51,244 nucleotides of DNA, taken from contig JALECJ010000012.1 in assembly GCA_023515745.1 (NCBI GenBank), positions 1 to 51,244 on the forward strand, given 5' to 3'. Each line of letters starts with the position of its first letter. Within the stretch, counting starts at the first letter, position 1. This stretch comes from Amoeboaphelidium protococcarum. Lineage: Eukaryota > Aphelidiomycota > Aphelidea. Of the stretch, positions 1 through 12,458 are shown one piece after another. The notes beneath the pieces are model-generated. The model did not search any database and was not told where the DNA came from. It saw only the letters and a program-made list of their open reading frames with translations. The position numbers were made by a program, and so were the translations under genes.

Positions 1-1
1 C

Positions 2-244
2 CTGCCATATTATCGACATTTAACCGCTGCTGGATATGCATGCAATGTTGTTTTTATGTGCATTGCTAATGTTGTGGGATTTTGTGTTCGTGATTACAAA
101 GATATTCCGCACTTGATGCAGAAGTTGTTTGTCGACAATCCGTACGCGATCCTGATGTACTTTTTATACGCGTTCATGATTGCTCAAGTTTCCATTGAGA
201 TTAGAAGAACTGAAGCTCTTTAGCGACTTAAATATGATGATTGA
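2..244 (+). CDS. MBOAT-family O-acyltransferase, C-terminal end (Gup1/HHAT-like), partial
   Basis: Only the last 80 residues lie in the window; the reading frame is open at the left edge and stops at TGA 242-244. The fragment starts with Tyr-Tyr-Arg-His and contains a hydrophobic helix with the segment MCIANVVGFC, then a second hydrophobic segment and a short charged tail. The IAN-VGFC segment resembles the last helices of the membrane-bound O-acyltransferase family, in particular Gup1/HHAT-type proteins of the ER that act on GPI-anchor lipids or palmitoylate proteins. One in-frame TAG near the end is read as Gln. The catalytic Asn/His are upstream of the window, so activity cannot be judged. 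Other multi-pass membrane proteins cannot be fully excluded from 80 residues. Confidence 0.6.
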
Positions 245-491
245 GTGATTATACTTGATATTTTCCCGCATCTTTAATTCTTATTCCCATTAACTAATAT
301 GATAATGTAAGAGGGGAGTTCTATCCCTTTTCGGAATGAAACAAGATTCTGAATTGAAACTATTCGCGCTCTTCTTCTCACTTCTCTCATCTGTAAATCA
401 TCAGGATCAAGGATACAGATAGTTAATCATATATTCTCAAGATCTATCTGGGTGCACAATTTTAACTCGTTTATTATTATCGTATAGTATT

Positions 492-2711
492 ATGGATCAA
501 GAAATAAGTGGTCAAGTGCCGTTGCAGTAAGAATTCAAAATTCTCATTTCTACTGATAATCATGTTGGATACATGGAGAAGGATCCCGTGCGTGGAAATG
601 ATTCGTTTGTCACGTTCAATGAAGTCTTATAGATTGCGGCTGAGCATCAGGTAGATTTCGTCTTGCTTGGTGGAGACTTATTTCATGACAATCGGCCCTC
701 TGTGCCGTGTATTGTCAAGACTCTGGAGATACTGCGTAGTCGCGTCATGGGCAGCAGACCTATAGCTTTCGACTACTTTAGCGATCCATCAGTGAATTTT
801 CATGACAAGTTTGCCCAGGTGAACATTTAGAATCCAGACATTAATATTCAGATGCCAATCTTTACCATACACGGTAATCATGATGATCCATCGCAATAAG
901 GTTATAGCAGCATCGATATCCTGTCCAATGCCAATTACGTGAATTATTTTGGCAAATAGCCAACTCTAGACAAGATTGAAATTAGTCCCCTATTGCTGAA
1001 GAAGGGCGGTATAAAGATTGCCATTTACGGTCTTGGTAATGTTCGTGATGAGCGGTTGTACCGATGCTTCAGAGAGGGTAAAGTGACGCTGCTTAAACAT
1101 CATGAAAGTGAGTCCGATAATGATGGTGGTGGTGGTAGATGGTTCAATATTTTGGTTCTTCATTAGAATCGAGTAAAGCATACTGACACCAGTTATGTGC
1201 CGGAGGGTTTCATAGATCCTCTCATAGATTTAGTATTCTGGGGACATGAACATGATTGCCGCATTGATGTGGAGTACAATGATTAGTAGCAGTTCTACAT
1301 CACGTAGCCGGGAAGTTCGATTGCCACCAGTCTGAGTGATGGAGAATCTATTGATAAACATGTTGGTATTCTGACTATTGGCGTTAATAACTAGTTTAAT
1401 ATTCAAAAAGTTCCTCTGAAGACTGTAAGACCATTTGTGGTGAGGAGCATCGTTCTTCAGGATAGTGGTCTAAATAGATTGGATTAGAAAGGTATTCACA
1501 AGTACATTTGTACAATTCTGGATGATATGGTGACAGAAGCTAGACGCAAATGGAGGGAGCAGAATGTGGATGATGATGCAGCTGGTGTAAAACCGCCTCT
1601 TCCACTTATCCGTTTAAAGATTGACTATACTGGTGAGTTTACCACTTTCCATACTGCCAGATTTAGTCAATAGTACGTGGGTAAAGTTGCTAATCCTAAA
1701 GATCTTGTATACTTTTTCAAGAGGCGTTTGTACAATTCAAAGCTCGGCGGGAATACTACAGCACAGTAGGTGTAGTAACAGTTGTTGATTTAGTAGAGTG
1801 AGGCGATTAAACTAGACTCGGTGCAGGTTGATTAGTTAGTCAATGAGTACCTTAACATGCAAGAGTTAACCATGTTACCAGAGAGTGGTTTGCACGAGTC
1901 CATCACTAAATTTGTTTAGAAGGATGACAAGGATGCGATCAGAGAGTATGTGGATCTTAATATTGATAGTACTAATAAAGAGCTGACTCTGAACAAGTAG
2001 ATGGAGTTGAACACTGAGAATGACATTATCATTGTTCTCAAGGAGTTGAAGGCTAGAAAGGGACTCAAGTACGATCAGGATTCGAAGTACACTTTATCTC
2101 AGGATGATACCAAATACAACAAGTAACAAGATACTGTGACTTAACAGCAATCATAGATGGCAACAGCTGGAGGAGTTGCTGCTACGTATACTCAAGCCGA
2201 CTCGGTGGCGCCAACGTAATTTAATACTAATGTAGCATATGATCCATATGTTGGAAGAGAGCAAACTGCTATGGATGCAGAGTTTATGCAAGATACCTTG
2301 ATATTTCCTGATGATGATAAAATGGGCGCGTCTACATCCAGAGCTAAAGCATCGTCATCCAGTCGTGTTGGTAAGAGTAAAGCTAGTTCAACATCTGCTC
2401 AAAAGAGATAGAGAAAAGCGAGCTCAGTGGTTGAGATTGACGATAGCGATATTGGCGGTGGTGATATTGTGAATGTTAATGACAATGACGATATCATAGT
2501 CTTGGAGCCTGATGGCGGTGGTAATATTGAAAACTTGGATGGATCATTGGATAGTGTGAAAAATACTGTCAAGCCGCAAACAGCCGCCACCAAGTAAACA
2601 TCCAGAAAGCGTAAAGGTACAGAATCATCCGCTAATACAACTTCCAAGGTGTAAAAGTCGACATCCACGCAGTAGACTAAACTCAAGAGTGCATGGCCTC
2701 CAAGAAGATGA
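492..2711 (+). CDS. MRE11: MRE11 double-strand-break repair nuclease
   Basis: A single exon encodes 739 aa with TAA/TAG read as Gln and a TGA stop. Mre11 is the Mn-dependent phosphodiesterase of the nuclear Mre11-Rad50-Nbs1/Xrs2 complex, which processes double-strand breaks and activates the Tel1/ATM checkpoint. The metallophosphatase motifs are in order: DNHVGYME near residue 22, GGDLFHDN near 58, IHGNHDDP near 130, LHQNR around 225 and WGHEHD around 250. The Gln of the invariant HQNR motif is encoded by TAG (1164-1166), which is strong internal evidence for the code. The capping domain follows. The C-terminal third is acidic and Ser-rich with runs of Asp/Gly, ending in a basic tail, as in other eukaryotic Mre11 proteins. 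Length is normal for the family. WDR83 converges from the other strand 100 nt downstream. Confidence 0.96.
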
Positions 2712-2810
2712 GCCTGACGTGTGTAAGTGTCTTGCTTTATCTGAATACTTATGCGATAAGATTGCCAACTGTACATATAATGCTAATGTACAAAATTATC
2801 ATCTATTTCA

Positions 2811-3737
2811 TCATTTGAGAGTCTTGATCAGATTTATGCTGCCGGTGCCTGTGGATACCATGAGGTCATTCTTCTGGTTAACATCAATTGCAAGCACTTG
2901 GCTCTGAGACACTTTCACCTCAGATGTTATAGTACCATCTATCATATCATATACAACAATTCGGCCATCTTCAGATCCACAAACTACCTAAGATTCATTA
3001 TTTATCAAACAGCTATCAATTTTGTATTCATAATTAACATGACCAGTGAACAAATTGAGAACATCTCCACTTGCCAGATCAATCAATCGAGCACTATTAT
3101 CTAACGATGAGACCAAAATCGCGTTCTAATCTTGATTTATAATACATTTGGTGCATGGTATTCCACTATTATCACCACCGTCTATATAGAACGCGTCCAG
3201 CTATCCTCGGCGAATATCATACACACGAACGTGACCGTCAATACTGGCTGCAGCGATCATATATCGACTCATAGATACAGAACTTACACTATCTGTGGCA
3301 TCAGATAGTTCTTAGATTTGACCATATGCGCGCATCTTGTATCGAATATCCCACAGCTTGACCAGCGAGTCTTGAGACGCAGTGGCCATCACGGACAATT
3401 CATCATTCACACATATGTCCTTGATCCGCAGCTAGTGGGCACTCAACCTCTGAATTACTTTGCCACTTAGAACATCCCATACCAATGCTCTACCATCCGC
3501 ACCGCCAGATACGAAACTCTCATTGATATGCGGTGAAATAGCAATACAATGCACGGCAGCTTAATGACCGCTGTATCTTTAAATACACTGATCAGATTCC
3601 AAATGCGGATTATATAGACGGATTTCTTTATCCAGTCCACCAGCGAGACAGTGTCTATTATTGCCGCTCCATTTCACCACATAAGTTGGTCCCCTTACGT
3701 TAATCTAATCTTGTATTGTTCTATAGATTTACGCCAT
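2811..3737 (-). CDS. WDR83: WD40-repeat protein WDR83 (Morg1)
   Basis: One exon on the minus strand, 308 aa, close to the 315 aa of human WDR83. Repeated WD40 blades are visible with typical Trp-Asp or Tyr-Asp ends (LVWDV, LVKLWD, VRVYD, IVVYDM). The segment GHVNYEYKIDSCL, followed by the VCGSEDGRIV blade, is the signature separating WDR83/Morg1 from other seven-blade propellers. Family members are scaffolds for MAPK components and associate with the spliceosomal C complex; both roles are taken from relatives. Gln codons are largely TAA/TAG. The ATG at 3735-3737 begins MAQIYRTIQDQ, matching the short N-terminus before the first blade. The gene is tail-to-tail with MRE11 and shares a strand with the surface-protein pair downstream of its promoter. 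Confidence 0.88.
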
Positions 3738-3900
3738 CCTACGGGTGCTTGTCTAAGGCGAAGGCGTTAGACGGTAGACAACAATAATAACTATAACAAG
3801 TAAAAAAGGTGAAGTTGAGACAAGTTACTATTTTCTAATTCCCAACTAAAACATTCGATAATACTGTTGCATTTTATTCATTCATTTTTCATCAAATTTA

Positions 3901-6198
3901 TCACGTATAAGAACTGTATTGCTGCGTCATTGTGGTTTACTGCAAAGGGATGGTGGCGTTCATAGCAGCAATTACCGTAGGAGATTCATAAGTACTCTGC
4001 TCAATCACGGCCAATTTAGCACGAGCATTAGCTCTGCGTTTCTTAACAACTCTGAAGCCTACAACTATGGCGATAGTTAGCAAAATAATAAACCCGGCCG
4101 TTAGAGATACTATTCTGGTAGTATCGGCGAAGAAGTTGGCAGCAGGGGAGCTTTGGTTGACCAGCGAGTTATTATTATTATTATTTCCACCATTATCACG
4201 AGTATCAACACTGGTCGATAAGCTTGAGCCGGACTACAGAATAGGATTAAAAGTAATGTAGCCTGCAGAGGATGGTAGAGCCATAGAACTCGAGCCATCA
4301 ACAGGCACCACACTCAACTTATAACTGCTAGTAGTAATGATGATACCAGACTGCACAGATGGAGTAACATTAATCACTATTGATGTCAATTAGTCAGTAG
4401 ATGAAATCAAAGGGGAAGTTGGACTGCCTGATTATGACTACATCAGATCAGATGCAGTTGAGCTAATAAGTTTGATCGACGTGATAGTAGACTCGAATGG
4501 CGCACTTGAAGACTCTGATTATGACTAATGCAATGTGCTAGTAGTGGTCTGAGAACTTGATTACTTCGAATTAGACTATGATCCAACAGAATTTGTTGAC
4601 AATACAGACGCTTAATCAGACGTACCGGAAGCGCTACTGGTAGCTCTCGAACTTGAAGTTATGACGGAAGTGGTGGTGGCAGAAGACTCCAGAATCTCGG
4701 TAGTCGTGAATATAGAGGATGTGCTGCGACTTGTCGTTGCTATCAAGGCATCACTTGATGTCGCAGTTGATGAAGCAATTGTCTTCATGATAGTACTCGT
4801 GGTAGCAGTAGTAGTACTCGTAATAGCAGTAGTAGAACTCGTAATAGCAGTAGTAGAACTCGTAGTAGCAGTAGTAGTAGTAGCAGTAGTAGTAGAAGTA
4901 GAATTCTTAGTAGTAGTAGCAATAGTAGTAGTAGAAGTAGCAGTAGTAGTAGTCCTTGTTGACGTAGTTACAACAGTACTGTAAGAGCTAGTACTGCTAC
5001 TCTTGATCGAAGTTGTAATCCTAGAGGTGGACGATGAAGTGCGAGTATTCAGCGATGTAGTTGTAGTAGTCAAACTGGGTGGCCCATTTAATGGTGCAGC
5101 AGAGGGATACGTGTAATTCTCTGCCCAGTAGAAAGGAGTCAGCCCACTTCCCGACCCAGAGCCAGTAATTACTACATTTTTACTCCTCAGCAATTAAATA
5201 GAAATTGCCTGCGAACTAGGCAAATTTGTGTAGATGGGGGAGTCTAAATCGGTCTAATTGGAGACAATTAACCTCATAATACCCAAGTAGTTATTACCAT
5301 AGTATACATTAATTATCGCTGCGTAGAGTATATCTGCTTCTTCATCCACAAATATATCGGGCGCGTATACGTCCATATTGTTATTTGACACAATTCTTTC
5401 AAAGGTGTCGTCATATGAGAAATTGCCACGGTGATAACGATTCAATAAACCATAAATTTTGGATTAACTATACGTGCGCGCACTGCCAGATAAGTAGAAG
5501 TATCCATACGTTGCATGCACTGCAGAGAAGTAAGCAAAATTAAGCGAACCGTACTGGTAGGATTCCCTAATCTGGGTCAAGTTAGCATGAACGAATCTGA
5601 CAACGCCAGAATCTGAATGCTACCCAGCCAAAGCAAAATACTGCCCATCAAAGCTTTCAATATCCAAGATTTTATCATTATAGTTAGTGCCAAATTGTTT
5701 TTTTGTTCCCATCAAGCCATTTTATTACAAGATACCACAGATAGCATCTGACGAACCACCGACAAATGTTCCGGCAAAAAACCCTCTCGTATATCCCCCA
5801 TAGATAAGATCACCAGTAGAAGTGAAAGCTCCGGATGTTAATACATCGGTGACCCCATTACCAATAGTTGATTAATAAACGTATGTGAAGTTGGATGTCA
5901 ACTTTCTGACAGAAGCCTTTAGGATAGAGCCATTCTACTAGGGATTTAAAAACATGTAAATGTTATCGCTGGAGTCCAGTAGCAAGAAGGTTAACTGTAA
6001 TTCTGTATCCATTTAATACGCAATAGAATAACGCGTAAAATTGCTAGGATTTACGGTTATAATCATTGCTCTTGAAGGATTATATGTATGACAAGCGATA
6101 AGGATGTTGTCATTTAAGTGCATTTAGACGCCATTGAAACACGATGGAGAGCCAGCCACTTGCAGATTCTGATAATGATAATTTTATGATGCCTGCAT
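3901..6198 (-). CDS. Ser/Thr-rich single-pass surface protein, paralog A
   Basis: A 765-aa ORF on the minus strand (TGA at 3901-3903). Its N-terminal ~330 residues form a folded-looking domain with many Asn-X-Ser/Thr sites, followed by a mucin-like stalk of about 230 residues almost entirely Thr/Ser, a second Ser-rich linker, one transmembrane helix (TAGFIILLTIAIVVGF) and a basic cytoplasmic tail (KKRRANARAK) ending near NATIPLQQTTM. I do not recognise the ectodomain; strand-rich repeats would suit a beta-propeller, but this is a guess. The neighbouring gene at 6484-8721 is a full-length paralog. The chosen ATG gives no signal peptide and an in-frame TGA lies 12 nt upstream, so a 5' exon encoding the signal peptide may be missing. 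A host-contact or adhesion role is inferred from layout only. Confidence 0.78.
4797..4960. repeat. GTA/AGT trinucleotide-rich low-complexity tract coding the Thr stalk of paralog A
   Basis: Imperfect runs of GTAGTA on the plus strand correspond to ACT/ACA threonine codons of the mucin-like stalk on the minus strand. The tract is interrupted by other Thr and Ser codons, so it is under coding constraint rather than a pure microsatellite. Antisense frames read as poly-valine and are shadows. Confidence 0.8.
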
Positions 6199-6483
6199 AT
6201 TAATAAATCAATTAAAATAGCCAGAGATTATCAATTATCGATTGAATGTCAAAAAGAGGGTGTGATTGTTGGTTATTAAAGTGAAAAGAAGGCGGTGATG
6301 CTGTCAATTTAGAGCATTATCATTATATGCACCACCTCCAATCTAAAATTAGCTGCCAATCAACGACGGTAGTTCGCACTCATCGCACACAAAAACTGAG
6401 AGTGTTGGTGAAGTTAAGACAGTTATTTTAACATTAATTTTCTATATTATACTCATAACCTTTTTTAACAATCATAGTTTACA

Positions 6484-8721
6484 TCAATTTTGCTGGTTGT
6501 ATTCCAACATTGTCGTCTGCTGCAATGGGATGGTGGCATTCATGGCCGTCATCCCATTCATATCCATAGTTGTAGTGGTGGTAGTGTTATTGTAATTGTT
6601 CTACTAGGCCCACTTTCTAGCCTTACGCCTCTTTACACACTTGGCCAAAGCGTACATCATAATACTGACCAGAACCACAAAAGCTGCTGCGACAGCTGCC
6701 AATTTGTTCGTATCAGAGAAGAAGGACACTGCTCCGGAGTTCTAATTACCAGACACATTATTGCTGTTAGTATTGCTATTACCACTGTCACCACCAGCCA
6801 CAGTTTGAGAATTAAAAACAGAGTTGCCAATACCAAATGTAATAAATTCAGACACTTTAGGCGTACCCTGTGGAGTTGTTTACTATGTAAGTTTTTGACT
6901 ACTGACGGTCACACTGTCACCCAATACTGTCAATTAATTACTAGTTGACTATAAACTGGTAGCAGAGACGGTACTAAAATTCAGAGATTCCATAGACTCA
7001 GAAAATGTCATCGGTCCAGCAGATTTCGTCGTGGCAGCAGAGCTTTAGGAGTCAAAATAAGCGCTACTAAGAAGCTAACCAGCAGGTGTGGACGAGTATA
7101 GGGTTGCTGTGCCATCTGCTGTAGTTGAAGTTGTGATGGCTTTGATTGACAATGGCAGAGGTGTCAAAAGATCTTATACACTCGAGGAGGTTGTTTGCAG
7201 CGGATTTATACTACTGGTTACCAATGAAGTAGTCGTAGTCGTCGGTCTCGTAGCACTGGAAGTCGTTGTCGTTGTCGTTGTAGTAGTTGGTGTCGTAGTG
7301 GTCGTAGTAGTAGTAGTGCTAGTTGTAGTAGTCGTAGTAGTAGTAGTTGTAGTGGTCGTAGTAGATGTCCTAGGAGTAGTTGTCGTAGTCGTAAGAGTGG
7401 TTGTACTTGTGGATGTAGTAGACGGAGTAGTCCTAGTAGTTGTTGTGGACGTCTTAATAGTAGTGGTAGTCCTAGGAGTTGTTGTGGACGTAGTAGTAGT
7501 TGCAGTAGGAGTGAGCGTGCTGGTGGTAGACGTTGTTGACGTAGAGATCGTGGATAAGGACGCAGTAACTAGTGCAGACGAAACAGCAACTGGCGGAGAG
7601 GCAGAAACATAAGTAGAGTTTTCAACCCAGTAGAAAGGAATAGACCCATTCACCAGACCAGAGCCTGTCATAATCACGCTTTCGTTACGCAGCAGATTGA
7701 TTGACACTGGCACATAGTATGATGAAGTATAGACTTCAAACTGATAATCTGAAAAATTGGACGCCTACATTTTCAGGTAGCCAAATCCTCTATACTCATC
7801 TCCAATAACGCTAACGGCAGCATAGATGAGATCCCTCGACTCATCCATGAATAAATCCGGGATGTACAAGCTACGGTTGACGGCAGATACCAAAGAACCA
7901 AACCTAAAATCCTGTGTAAAGTTTACCCGATGAAACCTGCTCAGTAAAGTCTGATAATATGAAGCGTCAACAGAAAGTCGAGGCCCAGCCGTATAAAAAT
8001 ACTACTGAGTGGCATAGACAGAGGAGTAAGACGAATCAACCACATTACCACCAGTATATTAGAATCCGATTAAAGAGAGGTTAGCATGCACAAAATACAC
8101 AGCGCCAGACGTATTATACTTGCCCACTAAAGCGAAAGTCCTCCCATCAAAAGTGTCAACATCAGTTAGATAATCCGCCACTGAAGGACTATACCTCACC
8201 TATCGTGGCCCAATGGTGCCATTCTTATACAGGATGCCGTACATTGAATCCTCTGGCTGCTTTACGTAAGTGCCATTTCCAATCGACGTGTACTACTAAG
8301 ACCCAATATAAAGCAAGTCTCCATCCTATGTAATTGCACCCGATGCAATAGATGTACTGACTTGATAACCACCCATGTACACACCACTCAGGAAAGAGGA
8401 AGACATCAGACTGTAGTTCGAGTTTAGTTTCTCCACTGAAACTACTTAATCTGGAGATGTGATGGGGCCTTGCATCAGCATGAATATGTTATCAGTGGAG
8501 TCCAGCACAATAGACTTGAATTGCCATTATGTCATCAATGTCTATTGAAAAGCAACGGAGTAACGCGAGAAATTGCTAGGATTAATAGAGACCAAGTAAG
8601 CCATGTTGGGATTCAATGTCTGACAAGCAACCAGAATCTCATCGCTTAAATGCTTTTACACTGCCCCATTACAGTAAGTGTCGCTATTTTACAACTTAAT
8701 TGTATTGAAGATGAAGTCCAT
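6484..8721 (-). CDS. Ser/Thr-rich single-pass surface protein, paralog B
   Basis: A 745-aa minus-strand ORF, tandem paralog of the gene at 3901-6198. Shared landmarks include INPSNFSRYS near residue 60, the DSTDNIF segment, VHANL, a PFYWVEN segment just before the stalk, and the C-terminal NATIPLQQTTM motif. The order is ectodomain (~330 aa), a nearly pure Thr stalk (about 7200-7570), a Ser/Gly/Asn-rich linker, one transmembrane helix (LAAVAAAFVVLVSIMMYAL) and a basic tail (KRRKARK). The ATG at 8719-8721 lacks a signal peptide and the frame is closed by TGA upstream, so as in paralog A a signal-peptide exon may lie further upstream. The function is not known to me. The conserved tail suggests a cytoplasmic partner common to both proteins. 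Confidence 0.78.
7255..7560. repeat. GTAGTAGTCGTAGT-type low-complexity tract coding the Thr stalk of paralog B
   Basis: A degenerate trinucleotide array on the plus strand, equivalent to ACN threonine codons on the minus strand. It is longer and purer than the equivalent tract in paralog A, which implies independent repeat expansion in the stalk of each paralog. Confidence 0.8.
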
Positions 8722-9351
8722 TTCCCAAAATTAAGTATGCAAACACGCACTATGCTTTCAATATAGTCTAATCAAAGTTAGAGTGAGTATTGCTCTAGAT
8801 AGTTATTAAACCGATATTATACAATAGGTGTATAATAATTTATTGGATGTTTGTTGCCGTGTTAGCTGTATTGAAGAGAGGTGTAGAGTCAGGATAAAGC
8901 AACACTGGCAGATGTTATAGCAACGGTGATATGCATGATATTTATAGCGACACTACCAATCAGACGCGTCAATGCAATAAAAACTAAATTACCTTCATAA
9001 CAAGGCGACAATCTACACATACAGAGCATCCTGTCTTAAGTATCGACTGTATGTATGGACACTATTGAAACACACAGCCGCTCACGATCAGTGCAGACAA
9101 TGGGAATCAGTACAGACGACGTCCGCCCTGAAACAATACGCGCGCGCGATGAAGTTTCTATCAATTCACCCGAGAATCGTGCGTCTTCCTCAACGCTTCT
9201 CACTTACAGTACGGTTCATAACGTATTCTTTCTACTACGTCAGTCAGTCAGTCAGTCTGTCTGTGCTTTTACAGTGTTATAACCTTTATTTTCTTTACTA
9301 TTGGTTGGAGAGTTCCTCATATTACTTTTTAAATTAAATAAAATTATATTA
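8722..9351. promoter_or_regulatory. Divergent intergenic region between surface protein B and dynactin p150
   Basis: About 630 nt separate two divergently transcribed genes. It contains a CAGT/CTGT tetranucleotide stretch at 9241-9264 and an AT-rich segment just before the dynactin ATG. It presumably holds both promoters and may hide a signal-peptide exon of the surface protein. With the variant code the dynactin frame is open back to an ATG at 9055, but the added 99 residues look like translated AT-rich leader, so that start was not used. Confidence 0.45.
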
Positions 9352-12300
9352 ATGAATGTGAAGCACAAGGTTGGTGATTCTGTGGATTTGTCAAATTATG
9401 GCAAAGGTGTGATCAAGTTCATTGGTAGCACCAAGTTTAGTACTGGTGAGTGGGTCGGTATTGAATTGGCTGAGCCTTATGGTAAGAATGACGGAAGTGT
9501 TAACGGTGAACGGTATTTCACATGTCCTAATAATCATGGTCTCTTTGTGCGATCATTCCAACTTGAATCTAAGCTTCGAACCAATGATGTTAATAAATCA
9601 GCTTCTAGTGGCAGTCATAATAGTCTGGAGATGAAGAATAAGCGTTAGAGTATGCCACTAATGAAGGGAGTTTCTTAATAATCCGGCAGTGTTAAGACAA
9701 GTTCTGGTAATACTGAGAATGAGACCATTAGAGAGGAGCCTTAAAGTGGCGCCGGAGAGTTGAGCAGGCGGCCGTCTAGGCGCTAAACTATGGCTCCATC
9801 TAGTACCACGATTAAATAGAATATTGCGGCATAATAATAGTCATCATCATCAGTTGCAATGTAATAAGAGTAGCAAAAGAAGTAACATCAGCAACATTAA
9901 TAATAATAATAATAAGTTGGAAGTGTCACCTAGCTGAAATTACTGATTTAGAGAAATGAAGAGTTGAGGAGTAAAGATCTGGCCAAGATTCGGGACCTGA
10001 CGTTAAAGTATGAGAAAGTTTTGGCTTAGTACACACAATTATCATCAGATTATGAATCTTTACAGCTAGACAAGGAGCTGGCTGATGAACGAATTGAAAT
10101 CTTGTAAATGGAAATTGAAGAGTTGTTATTGGAATAGCAGCAGTAGTTGGAAGTTATGTAATAGAATGAGTAATCTGCATCTTCAGAGGTTAATGATAAA
10201 TTGCAAATTGATTAAAAGTAGCTAAAGTTTGCATTGATTTAATTAAAATAGGTGAAGGATGATTTGTAGTTGGAATTGAGTAGAAAAGTGAAGGAATTAA
10301 GCAAGCTTTAGGAAATTTAGAGCAAGTATAATGCCGCTTAGTAGGAGATTTAAGAGTTGAGGAAACAGTTGGACTATCTCAAAGAGTAACTAGATGAGGC
10401 TAGCAGTAGTAGCTTTGTTATGGACTAGCTATCATTTGAGAATATTCGCCTACAGGAGGAATTGGACAGTCTTATGGTGCAGATTGAAGAATTGGAGACA
10501 CTTCGTGACTTGAATGACGAGTTGGAGTTCACTAATCAGGAGGCATTACGGGATTTACAGGCAGAGTTGGATGAGAGAGAGTAGGATTTGAAAGAGCTGT
10601 AGTTAATTGTCGCTGTCAAGGATAAACAGTGTGAAGCATATTAGTAGTCTATAGAATAGTTTAGAAGGTTAGTTGAAACTTTGCAAAATGATATCATGCA
10701 CTTGACTGAGAGCAAGTAGTCAGCTGATTCTGCGCCTTTGTAAAGTCAGTCCTCTGAAATGAGAGAATTGAGTATTCAACTAAGTAAGACTAGTCAAAAG
10801 TTTGCTAGAAGAAATATCGAACTGGACGTGCTAAAGTCTCAACTTGATGTTCAACTCTAGAAGAATGAAGTATTTAGCTGTTTTGTGCCCAGTGCTTTGT
10901 ATCAAGACCAGCAGATTGATGTTTATTTCTATGCCCTCCAAGTGTATGGAAAGTTGTAAACAATTTAAAAGGCGTTGTCTTTATAAGATTAAAGTATTAG
11001 TAGTGATGCGTTTAGACGTTAGATCAGCTGCTTTGATAGTCTTCTGTCTCTGTCTTGTTGTATAATGTAATTGATAATAGTTTCGTTCGAGAGATGTGAT
11101 GCTGTGTAAGTGCGGATATATGCTGGAATGGTTGTGCATTTAAAATCTTTGGATATGCATTTAGATAAAACTATTAGTCGGATAATATCTCAAGAAGAGT
11201 AAGGTGGTATTTAAGATGGCCCTGGTGTGTTGAAATTGATCTAAGGCTTACTCTCTTCTAGTACGTTGAAGACGTTTACTTGCAGTTAGCAATCTCTGGT
11301 GCATCTGCTTGATGCTATGATCCGACTAATGATGAGTTCAGGAACTGCTTCTACTGATGATACCGACAACAATGTTAATGTTTTAATTATGAAAGCACGG
11401 CAAGCTAAAGATTCCATATCATCTCCCAGGAAAGATGTACTTTGTAATGAGGTTATTAGTGGTCAGATGTAGAAAATTATCAGCAAAGTAGTGACTGTGC
11501 TTGATTAGCAATTAAAACAGGAGGATTCTTCTGCTTCTAAATAGGTTGCAGTAACTGATAATAATCTGCGCAATTAGCTGTCTTTGTTACTTGATGATAT
11601 TAGTGATAACTCCAACTTTAAGGATAGTGATGATGACTTTACTCCACTCTGGTCTAGATTTGCTCATGATCTAAAGGAAAAGCATTTAGAGGAGGTGAAG
11701 CAAAGTTCCAAGGTATCAGCTTTAGAGTAGCAGCTTTCTAGATTGTCCAATGATCTTAAATTAAAGGATGATCTCTTGCAGTAGAATGCTATAAAGCTGC
11801 AGCTGTTGGAAAAGAAGTTATAGGATTTGAGATCAAAGTCTTCTGTTGTGGACAATTATGAGAAGGAGTAAAAGAAACTGCTGGAGCAAATCAAATTATA
11901 TCAAGATGCAATGGAGACTTTACAGATTGAGATGGATGCCTTATAGATTGAAAATAAACGTCTTAGTGAGAGCAAGAAGGTTGATTAGTTATAGTAACTG
12001 CAACGATCTGGTTAGTTTTTGGTGAATGAGACTGGATCCTAGCTGTCTGATTTAAAATCGCGTCGTTATCTTTAGCATCTGTAAAAGTAGAATGCTCAGC
12101 TGAAGCAGGAGAGGCTCTCTAAGCTCATTATCAATGTTCTGTCCTTGGATATTTGTACTTTTGGTGGTAGTACTTAGGCTCATTCTTCGTAATCGACTTC
12201 TCGGCATTAGAAGTCAGTATATTATCTCAGCTCTGAGATTAGCAGCATAAGATAGGACATTCTGACTTACTGTGCCACTCATGCTCTATCTGATGGCCAG

Positions 12301-12408
12301 GATATGAAGTCGAGTAAGAGAATAGCGAAAGAGTCTGTAAAGTATACGCTTCACCAACGCATAATGAACGCATCAAGAATGGTAAATCATATCAATGAAG
12401 AGAAATGA
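9352..12408 (+). CDS. DCTN1: Dynactin subunit 1 (p150Glued), CAP-Gly and coiled coils
   Basis: One exon of 1018 aa. An N-terminal CAP-Gly domain starts about ten residues after the ATG (GDSVDLSNYGKGVIKFIGST, then GEWVGIEL, and GKNDGSV near residue 44), the microtubule- and EB1-binding module. A basic/Ser linker with a Gln-rich run follows, then a long coiled coil (about 190-470), a globular part around 500-530 (segment FVPSALYQDQQIDVYFY) that matches the conserved dynactin domain, and a second coiled-coil region. This order and length fit p150Glued/Nip100, the shoulder-arm subunit that links dynein to microtubules and cargo. Many Gln are TAA/TAG, which would shred the gene under the standard code. 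It converges on the glycosyltransferase gene with only 50 nt between the two stop codons. Confidence 0.9.
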
Positions 12409-12458
12409 ACATCACGCAATAACAACTTCAAAAGCAAACTTTAACATCTTAGTTCTAA

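Noticed and set aside
7088-7612. Plus-strand ORF of almost pure valine (also 4661-4984)
   Set aside because: Antisense shadow of the threonine stalks of the surface proteins; the repetitive codons give open frames on both strands.
9055-9351. Extension of dynactin p150 to an upstream in-frame ATG at 9055
   Set aside because: The frame is open only because TAR is sense; the last third is translated AT-rich leader and CAP-Gly proteins start close to the domain. The start at 9352 is simpler.
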